Shown one piece after another: positions 8,411 through 17,772 of a stretch of DNA of 64,000 nt. Below the pieces are notes generated by a model. It was not told the origin of the DNA and did no database searches. It saw only the letters and a program-made list of their open reading frames with translations. The position numbers and the translations under genes are program-made. Numbering within the stretch: position 1 is the first letter of the stretch; each line of letters opens with the position of its first letter. Source of the stretch: Akkermansiaceae bacterium. GTDB taxonomy: Bacteria > Verrucomicrobiota > Verrucomicrobiia > Verrucomicrobiales > Akkermansiaceae. Where the stretch lies: assembly GCA_905181965.1 (NCBI GenBank), contig CAJIZY010000009.1, positions 496,001 through 560,000 of the forward strand. The letters run 5' to 3'.

Positions 8411-9229
8411 TCATTCATTGAGACGCTCCACTAACTCCTTGATTACCGGCATCATTCGAATGATCCGTTGTGAATGTTCCTCCCGGGAAAACAAGGAATC
8501 ATCGCCCAACCTCACTTCGAGAACCCCATGATCTCCAATTTCAATCTTGGCCTCCTCATTCCAAATCTCCGAGTTGCTTAGGGCCTCGATTTTCCCCTCC
8601 AGCGAAGCAGGGACCAAAAACCTTGGCGACCGGTTGGGTTCTGCATCTCCAGTCACCATCACAAATCCTTTCATTGATTCACCTTCTTCGCCACACCGTT
8701 CCCAAATCCAGTCATCGAGATCTCCCTCAAATAGTGGAGGATAAAACACAATTCTTACACCGATTTCGGTCTGATGGGATGTGAGGTATTCCGCAAAGCC
8801 AAACCCGAAAGCCGGACCCGAACCTTGCGACGCCTGCGGAATCGCCAAAACTACTGGCTCACGGGACTCACGATCCCCGGCCTTAATCCAAATGGTTGAC
8901 CAAAGAAGCCCGTTTACAGAATCAATTTGGTTCCGAAAAATTTCATACCCAAGGTTTTGAAACCCAAGAGTCCCGGCCGTCATCGCATTCAAGCGTCGAA
9001 AAGCTTTCTGCCCAGCCTCTGTGCCAATCTCACGTTCTCCGATAAGATTATTCAATTTGAGAAGATAATCAGACATCTCGAGAACCGTAATATCGCCCTC
9101 AAGGGGCTCCCCGTCTTCCTGGTCCGCATTCGCCCCTAAATAAAGAGCGACACAAATCGAAACGATAAGCAAAGCTGGGATCACGGCGAGCGTGACCTTA
9201 ATACCACTGATTTTCGAAGCTTCAGACAT
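8411..9229 (-). CDS. Membrane-anchored protein, possibly a degenerate M28-type peptidase
   Basis: 272 residues. One N-terminal membrane helix (about residues 12-32) with the rest likely periplasmic. The segment GEREIGTEAGQKAFRRLNAM followed by a Gly-Tyr strand and a VVLAIPQ strand resembles the start of M28 zinc aminopeptidase domains (iGtpaGqkA...GY...). The metal-binding His/Asp residues expected after that strand are absent. I infer a peptidase-like fold without catalysis, or a fold I cannot identify. It starts 5 bp after lpxB ends on the same strand, so it is probably co-transcribed with it. Confidence 0.55.
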   Translation of the reverse strand: MSEASKISGIKVTLAVIPALLIVSICVALYLGANADQEDGEPLEGDITVLEMSDYLLKLNNLIGEREIGTEAGQKAFRRLNAMTAGTLGFQNLGYEIFRNQIDSVNGLLWSTIWIKAGDRESREPVVLAIPQASQGSGPAFGFGFAEYLTSHQTEIGVRIVFYPPLFEGDLDDWIWERCGEEGESMKGFVMVTGDAEPNRSPRFLVPASLEGKIEALSNSEIWNEEAKIEIGDHGVLEVRLGDDSLFSREEHSQRIIRMMPVIKELVERLNE

Positions 9230-9234
9230 GTCAA

Positions 9235-10368
9235 TTATTCTGTAAACAAGAGTGCTATTTCGTGAGCGGCCCGCTCGTGAACCCCAGGTTCGCCGAGCCT
9301 CGATGCTGCTTCTAAAAGCTCATGCGATAGTTTCGTCCTGATACCCTCATTCGCAAGTGCCTGCCCCAACCAAAGAGCCACTTCATACGCATTTGCTTCG
9401 GCTTGGATGAACTCGCGCACCAATTCGCGCCCTGCCAAAATATTGATCAACCCAATAAACTTCAACTTCACCAATTGCTTCGCCATCAGAAACGTGGGCC
9501 AGGCGACCCGGTAAACTAGACAATAAGGCATCCCGTAATAAGCCGCCTCCAGAGTCGCCGTCCCACTCGCTACTACTCCGCAAGTCACGGTTTGCATCAG
9601 ATGCTGACTCTCCCCAGTTTGCACCTCAACAAGATCATCTGGCAAACCACTTGCTTCTATAAAGCTGCCCATGACACGCGCCACTTTTTCACTTGCCGCC
9701 GCCGCAACGAATCGAATTCCCGTATTCTCCCTCAACAAGCGCGAAGCTGATTCAAGCATCATAGGGAAAAGTCGGCTCACCTCCTTGATCCGGCTTCCAG
9801 GAAAGAGACCTATCAAATTTTCACCCCGGCTTGCCTTGATCCTCTTTTCCTCTAGTTCATCCACCAAAGGATGGCCTAAACAACGACTTCGAAGACCCGC
9901 CCCTTCAAAAATAGGCACTTCAAAAGGAAAAAGGCAAATCATGAGATCATGGGTCGTCGCTATCTGAGGTATCCTTTTATGGTTCCAAGCCCAAACTTGA
10001 GGAGCCACATAGTGGACAATCTTAGTCTCTGGCAGTTTTTCGTGAATCTGCTTTGCTAAGCGCAAATTAAAACCCGGATAGTCGATCAGGAGCAAAACCT
10101 CAGGCCTCAATTCCAAAATCTCAGAGAGAGTCTCCTCAAACCGTTTCTTAAACCAGCTATAACGACGAAGAACCTCCCAAACTCCCACAACGGCAGCATC
10201 CTCTACCCAGTCACGAACCAGTCCTTCCGAAAGACGAGACATTTCAGGACCTCCCAAACCCCGAAAACCAAAGCCTCCAGCTTGTTTTGCGAGTGCGTCC
10301 ATCAACTCGGATCCATGAGTATCTCCACTCACCTCACCTGCAACCACATAGACTGTTCTGCTCGTCAC
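9235..10368 (-). CDS. lpxB: Lipid-A-disaccharide synthase
   Basis: Joins UDP-2,3-diacylglucosamine and lipid X to make the lipid A disaccharide at the inner membrane. Motifs: VYVVAGEVSGDTHG at the N-terminus, LLIDYPGFNLRLAK, HYVAPQVWAWNHKR and GLFPGSRIKEV; VVASGTATLEAAYYGMP is the nucleotide-sugar region. The chosen GTG at 10368 gives 377 residues, close to E. coli LpxB. A TTG at 10410 would add 14 residues unlike the family. It is divergent from the TPR gene at 10475, leaving about 100 bp for two promoters. This gene supports a lipopolysaccharide-bearing outer membrane. Confidence 0.95.
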   Translation of the reverse strand: MTSRTVYVVAGEVSGDTHGSELMDALAKQAGGFGFRGLGGPEMSRLSEGLVRDWVEDAAVVGVWEVLRRYSWFKKRFEETLSEILELRPEVLLLIDYPGFNLRLAKQIHEKLPETKIVHYVAPQVWAWNHKRIPQIATTHDLMICLFPFEVPIFEGAGLRSRCLGHPLVDELEEKRIKASRGENLIGLFPGSRIKEVSRLFPMMLESASRLLRENTGIRFVAAAASEKVARVMGSFIEASGLPDDLVEVQTGESQHLMQTVTCGVVASGTATLEAAYYGMPYCLVYRVAWPTFLMAKQLVKLKFIGLINILAGRELVREFIQAEANAYEVALWLGQALANEGIRTKLSHELLEAASRLGEPGVHERAAHEIALLFTE

Positions 10369-10474
10369 CGGGAGCAAGTTAGGGCAACTAGGAAATATTC
10401 CAAACTGCAAATCACGTCACAAGGGCTTGCTTCTCTTTCCACTAGGCGTTAATTCCTACTTTCACAGACGAATC

Positions 10475-11359
10475 ATGTCCGAAAATAACGAACAAAGCCC
10501 CGACAACGGCCCAAGCCCTATCGGTGAAATTTCGCAAGAGCCATCAGCCTTCGAAGCATTTCTTGATGCCAACCAGAAAAAACTCATCCTTCTCGGAATT
10601 CTCGCGGTTATTTGCCTCGTAGTTTACGTCATTTGGACCGGGTTGGGTAGAAAGGCCGAGGAGGAGGCAGCAGCAGCCGTCGCAAAAGCCCGCACAAGTC
10701 CCGGTTATGAGTTGGTCAGTCAGGAATACGACGGGAAATCCGCCGGGGGGTCTGCCATTCTTCTGAAATCTCAGCTTCTGTGGGGCGACCAGCAACAACA
10801 AGAGGCAATCGAGGCCCTTGAAACCTTTGTCTCTAAATATCCCGAACACCCTGCCGTCGGGAGTGCCTATGCTAGCCTCGGATCTTATCAGCAACAACTT
10901 AAGAGGCTCGACAAGGCCAAGGAAGCTTTCAAAGAGGCCGTCGATAGTGAGTCAGCAGCATCTTCACTTGCGCTACTTTCCTTAGGAGATCTCGAACTAC
11001 AAGCTGGTGAGGATGAAAATGCTGAAGGAATCTACAAAGAAATCATCTCCAAATACGAGAGTTCTCACCTCCAAGTGAAATCGATGGCTCAGGCTCGTCT
11101 GAAGCTGATCAACGTGAAATCACCTACCGAAAAGAAATCTGAGCCAGCTCAGCCCACAATCACACCGGAAGCAACAACTTCACCCATCACAGTGCCTGGC
11201 ATTACTCCTGCACCAACTCCAGAAATCAGCCAGCCTGTCGAAAAGACACCTCAACCGGAAGCAGCTCCAGAGCCAGAAAAGCCCTCCGAAGGTGGGACCG
11301 AGCCTTCTGCCGAAAAAAGTGCTGAGCCTGAAGCTCCCACTGGCGCTTCTTCTGAATAA
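10475..11359 (+). CDS. Membrane-anchored TPR protein (YfgM/BamD-like) with Pro/Glu-rich tail
   Basis: 294 residues from ATG 10475. A short charged cytoplasmic N-terminus is followed by one membrane helix (KLILLGILAVICLVVYVIW, about residues 32-50). Next comes a TPR region (residues about 90-210) with YPEHPAVGSAYASLGSYQ and DKAKEAFKEAV typical of tetratricopeptide units. The last 90 residues are Pro, Glu, Ala and Thr rich and probably disordered. The layout resembles YfgM, an ancillary envelope chaperone-type protein, but the tail is not usual. It precedes the bactofilin gene by 75 bp on the same strand. Confidence 0.7.
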   Translation: MSENNEQSPDNGPSPIGEISQEPSAFEAFLDANQKKLILLGILAVICLVVYVIWTGLGRKAEEEAAAAVAKARTSPGYELVSQEYDGKSAGGSAILLKSQLLWGDQQQQEAIEALETFVSKYPEHPAVGSAYASLGSYQQQLKRLDKAKEAFKEAVDSESAASSLALLSLGDLELQAGEDENAEGIYKEIISKYESSHLQVKSMAQARLKLINVKSPTEKKSEPAQPTITPEATTSPITVPGITPAPTPEISQPVEKTPQPEAAPEPEKPSEGGTEPSAEKSAEPEAPTGASSE

Positions 11360-11434
11360 TTCTCACTTCATCACTTCCGACTTCACAAAAAGGCCGCCCT
11401 AGCTCACTAACTTAATACCAACCTTAATAAATCA

Positions 11435-13060
11435 GTGTTCGAAAAAATAATCAGCAAAACCCCTGAGACTCCTCAGGCCCCCCGTCCTGCGGCTCCAACC
11501 CGGACTCCTCAAGCACCCTCTGCTGCAGCTCCTGTCCGAGCTCCTCAACAGGCTACTGCTCCTGTCAGCCCGACCGGCGGACAACGTAATATTCTAAGCA
11601 ACGACGTGCACATTAAAGGATCAGTCCGATTTACTGATGATCTCCTTGTTGATGGGCGAATCGAAGGCGAAATCAGCAGCGATGGCGCCCTCACAGTTGC
11701 CGAAAATGCTCATATCAAAGCCGAAGTCTCAACCAAATCGGTCGTCATTTACGGAAAGGTTCACGGTAATGTTACTTGCACTGAGCGAGTTGAAATCAAA
11801 GGCAGTGCCGAAATAGTTGGCGACGTCAAGGCAGGCACGATCTCCATCGAGCCCGGCGCGATTTTTGTTGGTAAATCCGAAGTCGGTAACCCTTCCTCCG
11901 CTCCCAAGAAGAGCGATAACAAGCCTCAGGATAACAAGCCTCAGGATAACAAGCCTCAGGATAACAAGCCTCAGGATAACAAGCCTCAGGATAACAAGCC
12001 TCAGGATAACAAGCCTCAGGATAACAAGCCTCAGGATAACAAGCCTCAGCGTTATCACTTCACTAATTCCTTGGCCTTTGGTTTTTTCAAAGACAAGAGC
12101 AGCAGGCCCCGCAAGGTCACTTGTCCTCTTTGTCAGCACTGCCAGCAGGAATCCCAGCTGGCAGTTTCCTCATATTGTAAGGGGTGCAATGCTTATTTGA
12201 CCTTCGAAAAAGACGGTGAAATCAAGGCCCGCCCCCAAGCTCCACCCGATCCTTTCGCCCATCGACCTCCGCAGCCAAAGGTAGAGATCGAATACAAGGC
12301 CAGGAAAGAAGTATTAGACACCACTCTAGAGGAGTCCTCTTCCTCTGGAACGACCAAAATCGAGCAGGAAGCGCTTCCATCCACCACTCCAAAACTGCCG
12401 GAATCATCGAAACCAAAGGAAACTAGGGACACACTTCTTAACTCTCACTATCCATCACCTTCTGGCCAAGAAGATGAATCTCCCTCCAGATATCAAGGGG
12501 CCGAGGAAGAAAAAGGCGTTTCCACTCCCACCAAAGTCGAAACCCGTGAAATCGCTTGTTTTGAATGTGGTGAAACCCACCCGGCCAATGTTCGTGCCAA
12601 TTCTTCCCAATGCCGAAGCTGCGGCCGATTGATCTCGATGGAAAATCGGGAAATCAAAGACGCAATTAGCAGCTGCATTCAAACCCGCGGGGACGTGCAT
12701 ATCTATAAAAAGGGAATTGTTCATAGCGCCCCGATTCAATGCAAAAATCTCATTGTCGAAGGTGATTTTACCGGTGACGCGGAATGCTCAGGCGACTTGA
12801 TTTTGAGGCGCAACGGTAAAATTACCGGTAAAATTACCTGCAAACGTCTTTTCGTGGAGAAGCGAGCAAAAATAGAATTCATCAACTCAGTCGTCATGGA
12901 CGAGTGCACAATCGACGGGCTCGTCACCGGCCACCTTGCCTGCCGTGGGCTCCTCGCCCTTGAGAAGAAAGCAACCCTAACTGGCAACATCAAAGTCGGT
13001 CGCCTCACCGTCGCAGACGGAGCCAAACACACTGGCCAGATTCAAATGGGCGGTTTTTAG
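11435..13060 (+). CDS. Double bactofilin with two zinc ribbons and a DNKPQ tandem repeat
   Basis: 541 residues from GTG 11435. Order: Pro/Ala-rich N-terminus (1-45); first bactofilin beta-helix (about 50-145, e.g. DLLVDGRIEGEIS, VVIYGKVHGNVTC); nine DNKPQ repeats (about 161-205); zinc ribbon one (CPLCQHC...CKGCNAYL); a Pro/Ser/Glu-rich linker; zinc ribbon two (CFECGETH...CRSCGRLI); second bactofilin (about 425-540, e.g. LIVEGDFTGDAECSGDL, GLVTGHLACRG). Bactofilins polymerise into membrane-associated cytoskeletal filaments without nucleotide. In related bacteria I would expect two separate genes, a short bactofilin and a zinc-ribbon bactofilin, so this may be a gene fusion across the repeat. 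Assembly error in the repeat could also create it. Confidence 0.85.
   Translation: MFEKIISKTPETPQAPRPAAPTRTPQAPSAAAPVRAPQQATAPVSPTGGQRNILSNDVHIKGSVRFTDDLLVDGRIEGEISSDGALTVAENAHIKAEVSTKSVVIYGKVHGNVTCTERVEIKGSAEIVGDVKAGTISIEPGAIFVGKSEVGNPSSAPKKSDNKPQDNKPQDNKPQDNKPQDNKPQDNKPQDNKPQDNKPQDNKPQRYHFTNSLAFGFFKDKSSRPRKVTCPLCQHCQQESQLAVSSYCKGCNAYLTFEKDGEIKARPQAPPDPFAHRPPQPKVEIEYKARKEVLDTTLEESSSSGTTKIEQEALPSTTPKLPESSKPKETRDTLLNSHYPSPSGQEDESPSRYQGAEEEKGVSTPTKVETREIACFECGETHPANVRANSSQCRSCGRLISMENREIKDAISSCIQTRGDVHIYKKGIVHSAPIQCKNLIVEGDFTGDAECSGDLILRRNGKITGKITCKRLFVEKRAKIEFINSVVMDECTIDGLVTGHLACRGLLALEKKATLTGNIKVGRLTVADGAKHTGQIQMGGF
11915..12049 (+). repeat. Nine tandem copies of a 15-bp unit coding DNKPQ
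   Basis: The unit GATAACAAGCCTCAG is repeated nine times without a mismatch inside the bactofilin gene. Perfect copies suggest recent or ongoing slippage; each change of one unit keeps the reading frame. It encodes a flexible charged linker between the first bactofilin domain and the zinc ribbons. Confidence 0.95.
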
Positions 13061-13098
13061 TTCTGGCCTTGACCTGACCAATCTCGGAAAATCTACCT

Positions 13099-14043
13099 AT
13101 GCCCAACACCGCGCCTGTCCTTGATCTCAAAGAAGACATTCTCCGTCTTAAAAAGGAAAAAAACGCTATCATCCTCGCCCATAATTATCAGATCGGTCCT
13201 ATCCAAGATATCGCTGACTACGTCGGTGATTCACTCGGCCTCGCTTACAAAGCTCAGGAAACCGTAGCCGATGTTATAGCATTCTGCGGTGTTCATTTCA
13301 TGGCGGAAACCGCCAAAATTCTGAACCCCGAAAAGACAGTTGTTCTTCCCGATAAAGATGCTGGATGCTCCCTCGAACAAGCTTGTCCCGCCGACAAACT
13401 CGAAGCCTTTCTGAAGGAAAATGAAGATAAGAATTACTACGTCATCGCTTACATCAATTGCTCTGCTGGTGTGAAGGCGCTTTGCGACGTTATCTGCACC
13501 TCGGGGAATGCCGTGAAGATCGTCAACTTGGCACCAAAAGATCGCCCCATTCTTTTCGTCCCAGATGAAAACCTCGGCCAGTGGGTCATCGAACAAACTG
13601 GTCGCCAAATGGATTTATGGAAAGGAAATTGCTACGTCCACGTTGAGTTCACCCAACAGTCCATCCAAAGAATCAAGGACGATTACCCGGACGCGGTAGT
13701 CGTCGCCCACCCCGAGTGCCCCAAAGCAGTACGACTTCTTGCCGACGAAGTCTGTTCTACGGAAAAGATGATTCCCTTCTGTAACAACACGCCCGCTCAA
13801 AATATTATTGTTGTTACCGAATCAGGAATGCTTCACCGCCTCCAAAAAGAGGTTCCCGATAAAAACCTCATCGCTGGCCCCACCGATCATTGTGCATGCG
13901 CGGATTGCCGCTACATGAAAATGAACACTTTAGAAAAACTTCATGATTCTCTCGATAAGCTTGAACCAACAGTCGAGCTCCCTGAAGAAATTCGCATAAA
14001 AGCCGAAGTTTCGCTTATCCGGATGCTCGAACAGTCCAAATAG
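13099..14043 (+). CDS. nadA: Quinolinate synthase A
   Basis: 314 residues. Condenses iminoaspartate with dihydroxyacetone phosphate to quinolinate in NAD synthesis, using a 4Fe-4S cluster. Visible motifs: ILAHNYQIGPIQDIADYVGD, CGVHFMAETAKIL, YINCSAGVKALCDVICTSGN and the C-terminal GPTDHCACADCRYMKMN; cysteines suitable as cluster ligands fall in the second, third and fourth. It starts 38 bp after the bactofilin gene. No nadB or nadC is nearby. Confidence 0.95.
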   Translation: MPNTAPVLDLKEDILRLKKEKNAIILAHNYQIGPIQDIADYVGDSLGLAYKAQETVADVIAFCGVHFMAETAKILNPEKTVVLPDKDAGCSLEQACPADKLEAFLKENEDKNYYVIAYINCSAGVKALCDVICTSGNAVKIVNLAPKDRPILFVPDENLGQWVIEQTGRQMDLWKGNCYVHVEFTQQSIQRIKDDYPDAVVVAHPECPKAVRLLADEVCSTEKMIPFCNNTPAQNIIVVTESGMLHRLQKEVPDKNLIAGPTDHCACADCRYMKMNTLEKLHDSLDKLEPTVELPEEIRIKAEVSLIRMLEQSK

Positions 14044-14236
14044 ACTTCGGCAGTTTATCATGCTCAAAACTCATCGATAGAGTTCAGGATAAGGGAGCCT
14101 GTGATTTCACTTTGACGACGAAAAAGAGGGGGAAGTAAAGCAAAGGGACCGAAAAACAACTTTAGTTTCCAAGCTCCCAGCAGCTGAACTCGCTCGTCGC
14201 TTGTCAATCCCTCAAGATCTGACATAGGGTCGCCCT

Positions 14237-15634
14237 ATGCCCACCAGCCCATTTCAGGTCGCAATCGTCGGACGCCCGAACGTCGGGAAATCCGCGCTTT
14301 TCAATCGTTTGGCCAGGCGACGCATCGCAATAGTTCACGATCAACCAGGTGTGACCCGCGATCGAATCGCAGCGCCGTGCCAAGCAACCGAGACTCCCTG
14401 CGAACTCGTCGATACCGGTGGCATCTGCGCAGTCAACGAAGATGGATTCTCAAATGCAGTCACTTTCGAAGCCCGTATCGCAATGGATTCGTCCGATCTC
14501 ATCGTCTTCGTCGTGGACGCGCGCGCTGGCATTAACCCCATCGACGAAGAGGTGGCGCAACTCCTACGTAAATCTAATCCCAATGTCATCCTCGTGATGA
14601 ACAAAGCCGATAGTGCGGACCATGACAACACGTCCAGCGATTTTGCCAGACTTGGGTTTGGATCTGGTATCCCCACGTCCGCCGAACATGGCCGAGGCAT
14701 GGACATTCTCACCGAAACCATCGACGAAGAGCTTTCAAAACTTGAAGCGCGTGAACAAGAGGAAACCGACCTCGATGATCTGAAAGATGGCCTAAAAATC
14801 GCAGTCGTCGGAAAACCGAATGCCGGTAAGTCTTCTCTCATTAACGCCATTCTTAAAGACGACCGAACCATCGTCTCCGAAGTCGCCGGAACCACTCGCG
14901 ATGCTGTTGATATTCCTTACGTTTGGGCAAATGAAAAACATAATCTTATCGACACCGCTGGGCTTAGAAAACGTTCTAGCATGGAAGATTCCATCGAGGT
15001 TTTTTCGGCCATGAGAAGCGAGCGTTCCATCCGAAGAGCCGACATTTGCCTTCTTGTGGTTGATCTCGCAGCGGGGGTTGCTGCACAGGATCGAAAGATC
15101 GCACGCTTAATCCAGAAGGAAAAAAAACCCTGTCTCATCATTGCCAACAAATTTGACCTCTTTCATCCCGAAGGTCAAAAGGCCGCACGCTTGGAAGCCG
15201 CAGAGGACCATATTCGTCGCGAACTTTTCTTCCTAGATTACGCTCCCTTCGTTTGCGTCTCAGCCATGAAGGGGCACGCCATCCAGCACATCTTCAAGAC
15301 CATAACCCGCATTCGCGACAATGCACAAGAGATCATTGGAACCGGCCCTCTTAACCGACTGCTCCAAGACTCCTTTATCAAAAACCCACCGCCTGAGCAC
15401 AAGCGCCACCGTAAGCGGATGAAACTCTTTTACGCCACGACCGCCGTGAACGACCGCTACCAAGCGATTCCAGTTCCCGAGTATATTCTCTTCGTGAACG
15501 ATAAACACCTTATCGTAGAGTCCTTTCAAAATTACCTGATCAATCAGATTAAGGACAAACACCCCACTGATGGACTACCGATCCCTCTTTCCTTTCGCTC
15601 ACGGAGTAAAAAAGATAGATTCGAACGATCTTAA
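14237..15634 (+). CDS. der: Ribosome biogenesis GTPase Der (EngA)
   Basis: 465 residues with two tandem GTPase domains and a C-terminal KH-like domain, the defining Der layout. Domain one: GRPNVGKSALFN (P-loop), DTGG, MNKAD. Domain two: GKPNAGKSSLIN, DTAGLRKRSS, ANKFD. The C-terminus with KRMKLFYATT and PEYILFVND is the KH-like region that contacts the 50S precursor. Essential for large ribosomal subunit maturation in most bacteria. A 190-bp gap separates it from nadA, so it probably has its own promoter. Confidence 0.97.
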   Translation: MPTSPFQVAIVGRPNVGKSALFNRLARRRIAIVHDQPGVTRDRIAAPCQATETPCELVDTGGICAVNEDGFSNAVTFEARIAMDSSDLIVFVVDARAGINPIDEEVAQLLRKSNPNVILVMNKADSADHDNTSSDFARLGFGSGIPTSAEHGRGMDILTETIDEELSKLEAREQEETDLDDLKDGLKIAVVGKPNAGKSSLINAILKDDRTIVSEVAGTTRDAVDIPYVWANEKHNLIDTAGLRKRSSMEDSIEVFSAMRSERSIRRADICLLVVDLAAGVAAQDRKIARLIQKEKKPCLIIANKFDLFHPEGQKAARLEAAEDHIRRELFFLDYAPFVCVSAMKGHAIQHIFKTITRIRDNAQEIIGTGPLNRLLQDSFIKNPPPEHKRHRKRMKLFYATTAVNDRYQAIPVPEYILFVNDKHLIVESFQNYLINQIKDKHPTDGLPIPLSFRSRSKKDRFERS

Positions 15635-15831
15635 GTTTTCATCTCTATTCTCTTCTCTACCCCTTTGTCGTATTGAATTGAAAAATTAGTGTCGTTCCAA
15701 AATAATTTGGCCTCTTTGAGGAGTGGCGCTCTAATCGAACGAAGAGTGTCTCTATCTTAGGAAACGGTCCCCACACTCTTTCCTTTTTCCTTCCGCTTCA
15801 TCGTCAGGCAAGGCATTCTGCGATTAACGAA

Positions 15832-16809
15832 ATGGCATTGCTCGACGTCAGAAATCTCACCACCCGCTTTCATACCCGGAACGGAATCGTTCACGCGGTC
15901 GAAGATGTTTCCTTCGCTCTCGAAAAAGGCGAAACTCTAGGAATCGTTGGCGAATCGGGCTCGGGCAAATCAGTGACCTGCTATTCTTTACTCGGACTAA
16001 TCCCCCAACCTCCGGGGAAGATCCACTCTGGAACCGCCATATTCGAAGGGACTGACCTACTTAAGGCCAAAGAAAAAACTCTTCGCAAGATTCGAGGAAA
16101 GAAAATCTCAATGATTTTCCAGGATCCCATGACCTGCCTTAACCCGGCTCTCAGGATTGCCACCCAGCTTACCGAACCACTTGAATTACACGAGGGGATG
16201 AGGGGAAAACCCGCACTTCATCGTGCTATCGAAGCTCTTGAGGAAGTCGGCATTCCAGATGCTGCAAAACGAATTAAATCCTACCCACACGAATTTTCTG
16301 GCGGCATGCGCCAACGCGTCATGATCGCGATGGCCTTGATTACCCGCCCTGAGGTTCTCATTGCCGACGAGCCAACAACCGCTCTAGATGTGACCGTCCA
16401 AAAGCAGGTTCTAGATCTAATCAAAGACCGCCAAGAGACCCTAGGCACTGCCGTGGTTCTCGTAACCCACGACTTGGGGGTTGTTTCCCAAGTGTGCGAC
16501 AAGGTAAACGTGATGTATGCCGGCCGTATCGTAGAATCAGCAACTGCCACCGACCTCTTCGCTGATCCTCGTCATGCTTACACCCGCGCTTTGCTCAAAA
16601 GCATTCCAGCAATGCATGAGAAAGGTGATATCCTTTACACGATACCCGGGCTTCCTCCTCACCTTAACGCTCCTCCGTCGGCATGTTCTTTTCAACCCCG
16701 TAATACTCTGGGAGACAATAACCGCTGCCTCACCAATGAGGCCCCGCAGCTCGCAGAAATTGTTCCCGGACATCACGTGCAGAATTGCCCCGGTTGTCTC
16801 GCTTCCTGA
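15832..16809 (+). CDS. OppD/DppD-type peptide ABC transporter ATP-binding protein
   Basis: 325 residues. Walker [10 protein letters not shown]-loop [12 protein letters not shown], signature FSGGMRQRV, Walker [13 protein letters not shown] and switch histidine LVTHDLG are all intact. The C-terminal oligopeptide/dipeptide extension is present ([19 protein letters not shown], and the cysteine near [11 protein letters not shown]). Such subunits power uptake of peptides or nickel. No permease, binding protein or second ATPase (OppF) lies next to it, so its partners must be elsewhere. The downstream recombinase starts 5 bp after its stop. Confidence 0.9.
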   Translation: MALLDVRNLTTRFHTRNGIVHAVEDVSFALEKGETLGIVGESGSGKSVTCYSLLGLIPQPPGKIHSGTAIFEGTDLLKAKEKTLRKIRGKKISMIFQDPMTCLNPALRIATQLTEPLELHEGMRGKPALHRAIEALEEVGIPDAAKRIKSYPHEFSGGMRQRVMIAMALITRPEVLIADEPTTALDVTVQKQVLDLIKDRQETLGTAVVLVTHDLGVVSQVCDKVNVMYAGRIVESATATDLFADPRHAYTRALLKSIPAMHEKGDILYTIPGLPPHLNAPPSACSFQPRNTLGDNNRCLTNEAPQLAEIVPGHHVQNCPGCLAS

Positions 16810-16814
16810 TTATT

Positions 16815-17702
16815 ATGGAATTCCAGGTTGATCGATTTATTCTCTATCTCGCTACTGAGAAGGGCCTTTCAACCGCCTACCAGCTCTCTGTCCGACAAAC
16901 CCTAGATAAGCTTCTTGAATGGACTGAAAAGCAGGAGCAAAAGAGCTGGCGGGACTTAGGAACTGATGAACTCTCATCTTTTCTCAGCCACCTTCGCAGA
17001 GCTGAACTCGATGCCTCCTCTTTGCGCATTGCACTTGTTCATTTAAAAATATTTTTCCGTTTCCTTCAAAAGCGGAACCATCTTGAAATTGATCCAGCGG
17101 AACCCCTCCTACCACCAAGGACATCCGCCAAACTTCCCGAAACACTGAATGCCGAGACGGTTGCACAACTACTTGCGTCGATCGATTCCGGGAAAAAGCT
17201 CGGTAAACGTGACCTTGCAATGCTCGAACTTTTCTACGCTTCAGGGCTGCGCCTTTCAGAAATGTGTAGCGCCAGACTCGAATTTCTGGATCTCGAGGAC
17301 CATTTCCTGCGTATTACCGGTAAAGGTAATAAAACCCGGATCGTTCCAGTTGGTGAAAAAGCGCTTGCTGCTTTGAAGCGCTACCTCGCTAGCGAGCGCC
17401 CCAACCTCGTCACCCGTAAAACGTCCTCATACGTTTTTCTTTCAATTCGCGGAGGTCCACTCTCTCCCGATCGCGTCCGCCAAATCGTCAAAGAAAGAGC
17501 GAAGCAGGCCGGAATTGATCAAAATATCTATCCCCACCTACTCCGTCACTCCTTCGCAACTCACCTCCTCGAAAACGGGGCAGACCTGCGCGTGATTCAG
17601 GAACTCCTCGGTCACGCTGACATCTCAACGACCCAAATTTACACCCACGTCGATCAAAAGCGTCTCAAAGCCATCCACAAAAAATTCCACCCTAGGGGAT
17701 AA
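16815..17702 (+). CDS. Tyrosine recombinase XerC/XerD
   Basis: 295 residues from ATG 16815. N-terminal core-binding domain (about 1-85) and catalytic domain with the full active site: Arg in SGLRLSEMC, Lys in GKGNKTRIVPVG, His and Arg in HLLRHSFATHLLENGADL, His in LGHADIST and Tyr in TQIYTHV. It would resolve chromosome dimers at dif during division. The length and motifs fit a housekeeping Xer rather than a phage integrase. Whether it is XerC or XerD cannot be decided from the sequence alone. It begins just after the ABC ATPase gene. Confidence 0.92.
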   Translation: MEFQVDRFILYLATEKGLSTAYQLSVRQTLDKLLEWTEKQEQKSWRDLGTDELSSFLSHLRRAELDASSLRIALVHLKIFFRFLQKRNHLEIDPAEPLLPPRTSAKLPETLNAETVAQLLASIDSGKKLGKRDLAMLELFYASGLRLSEMCSARLEFLDLEDHFLRITGKGNKTRIVPVGEKALAALKRYLASERPNLVTRKTSSYVFLSIRGGPLSPDRVRQIVKERAKQAGIDQNIYPHLLRHSFATHLLENGADLRVIQELLGHADISTTQIYTHVDQKRLKAIHKKFHPRG

Positions 17703-17732
17703 AAAAGACCCCACTTGCCGAAGCAAATGGGG
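17701..17732 (-). terminator. Rho-independent terminator of the type II secretion operon
   Basis: On the minus strand: CCCCATTTGC, loop TTCG, GCAAGTGGGG, then TCTTTTTT. A 10-bp stem with one mismatch, a stable TTCG tetraloop and a T-run, 41 bp after the gspD stop. The stem may also slow transcription from the Xer gene on the other strand. Confidence 0.85.
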
Positions 17733-17772
17733 CATTTGAAAATTAGGGGATTAAAGCCTTCTAGCCCAGAGA

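Noticed and set aside
11915-12049. Tandem repeat considered as a CRISPR array
   Set aside because: Units are 15 bp, contiguous with no spacers, and keep an open reading frame in a bactofilin gene.
11729-12139. Minus-strand frame with a repeated LRLVI peptide
   Set aside because: It is the complement of the DNKPQ repeat and lies wholly inside the bactofilin gene; no start context or family features.
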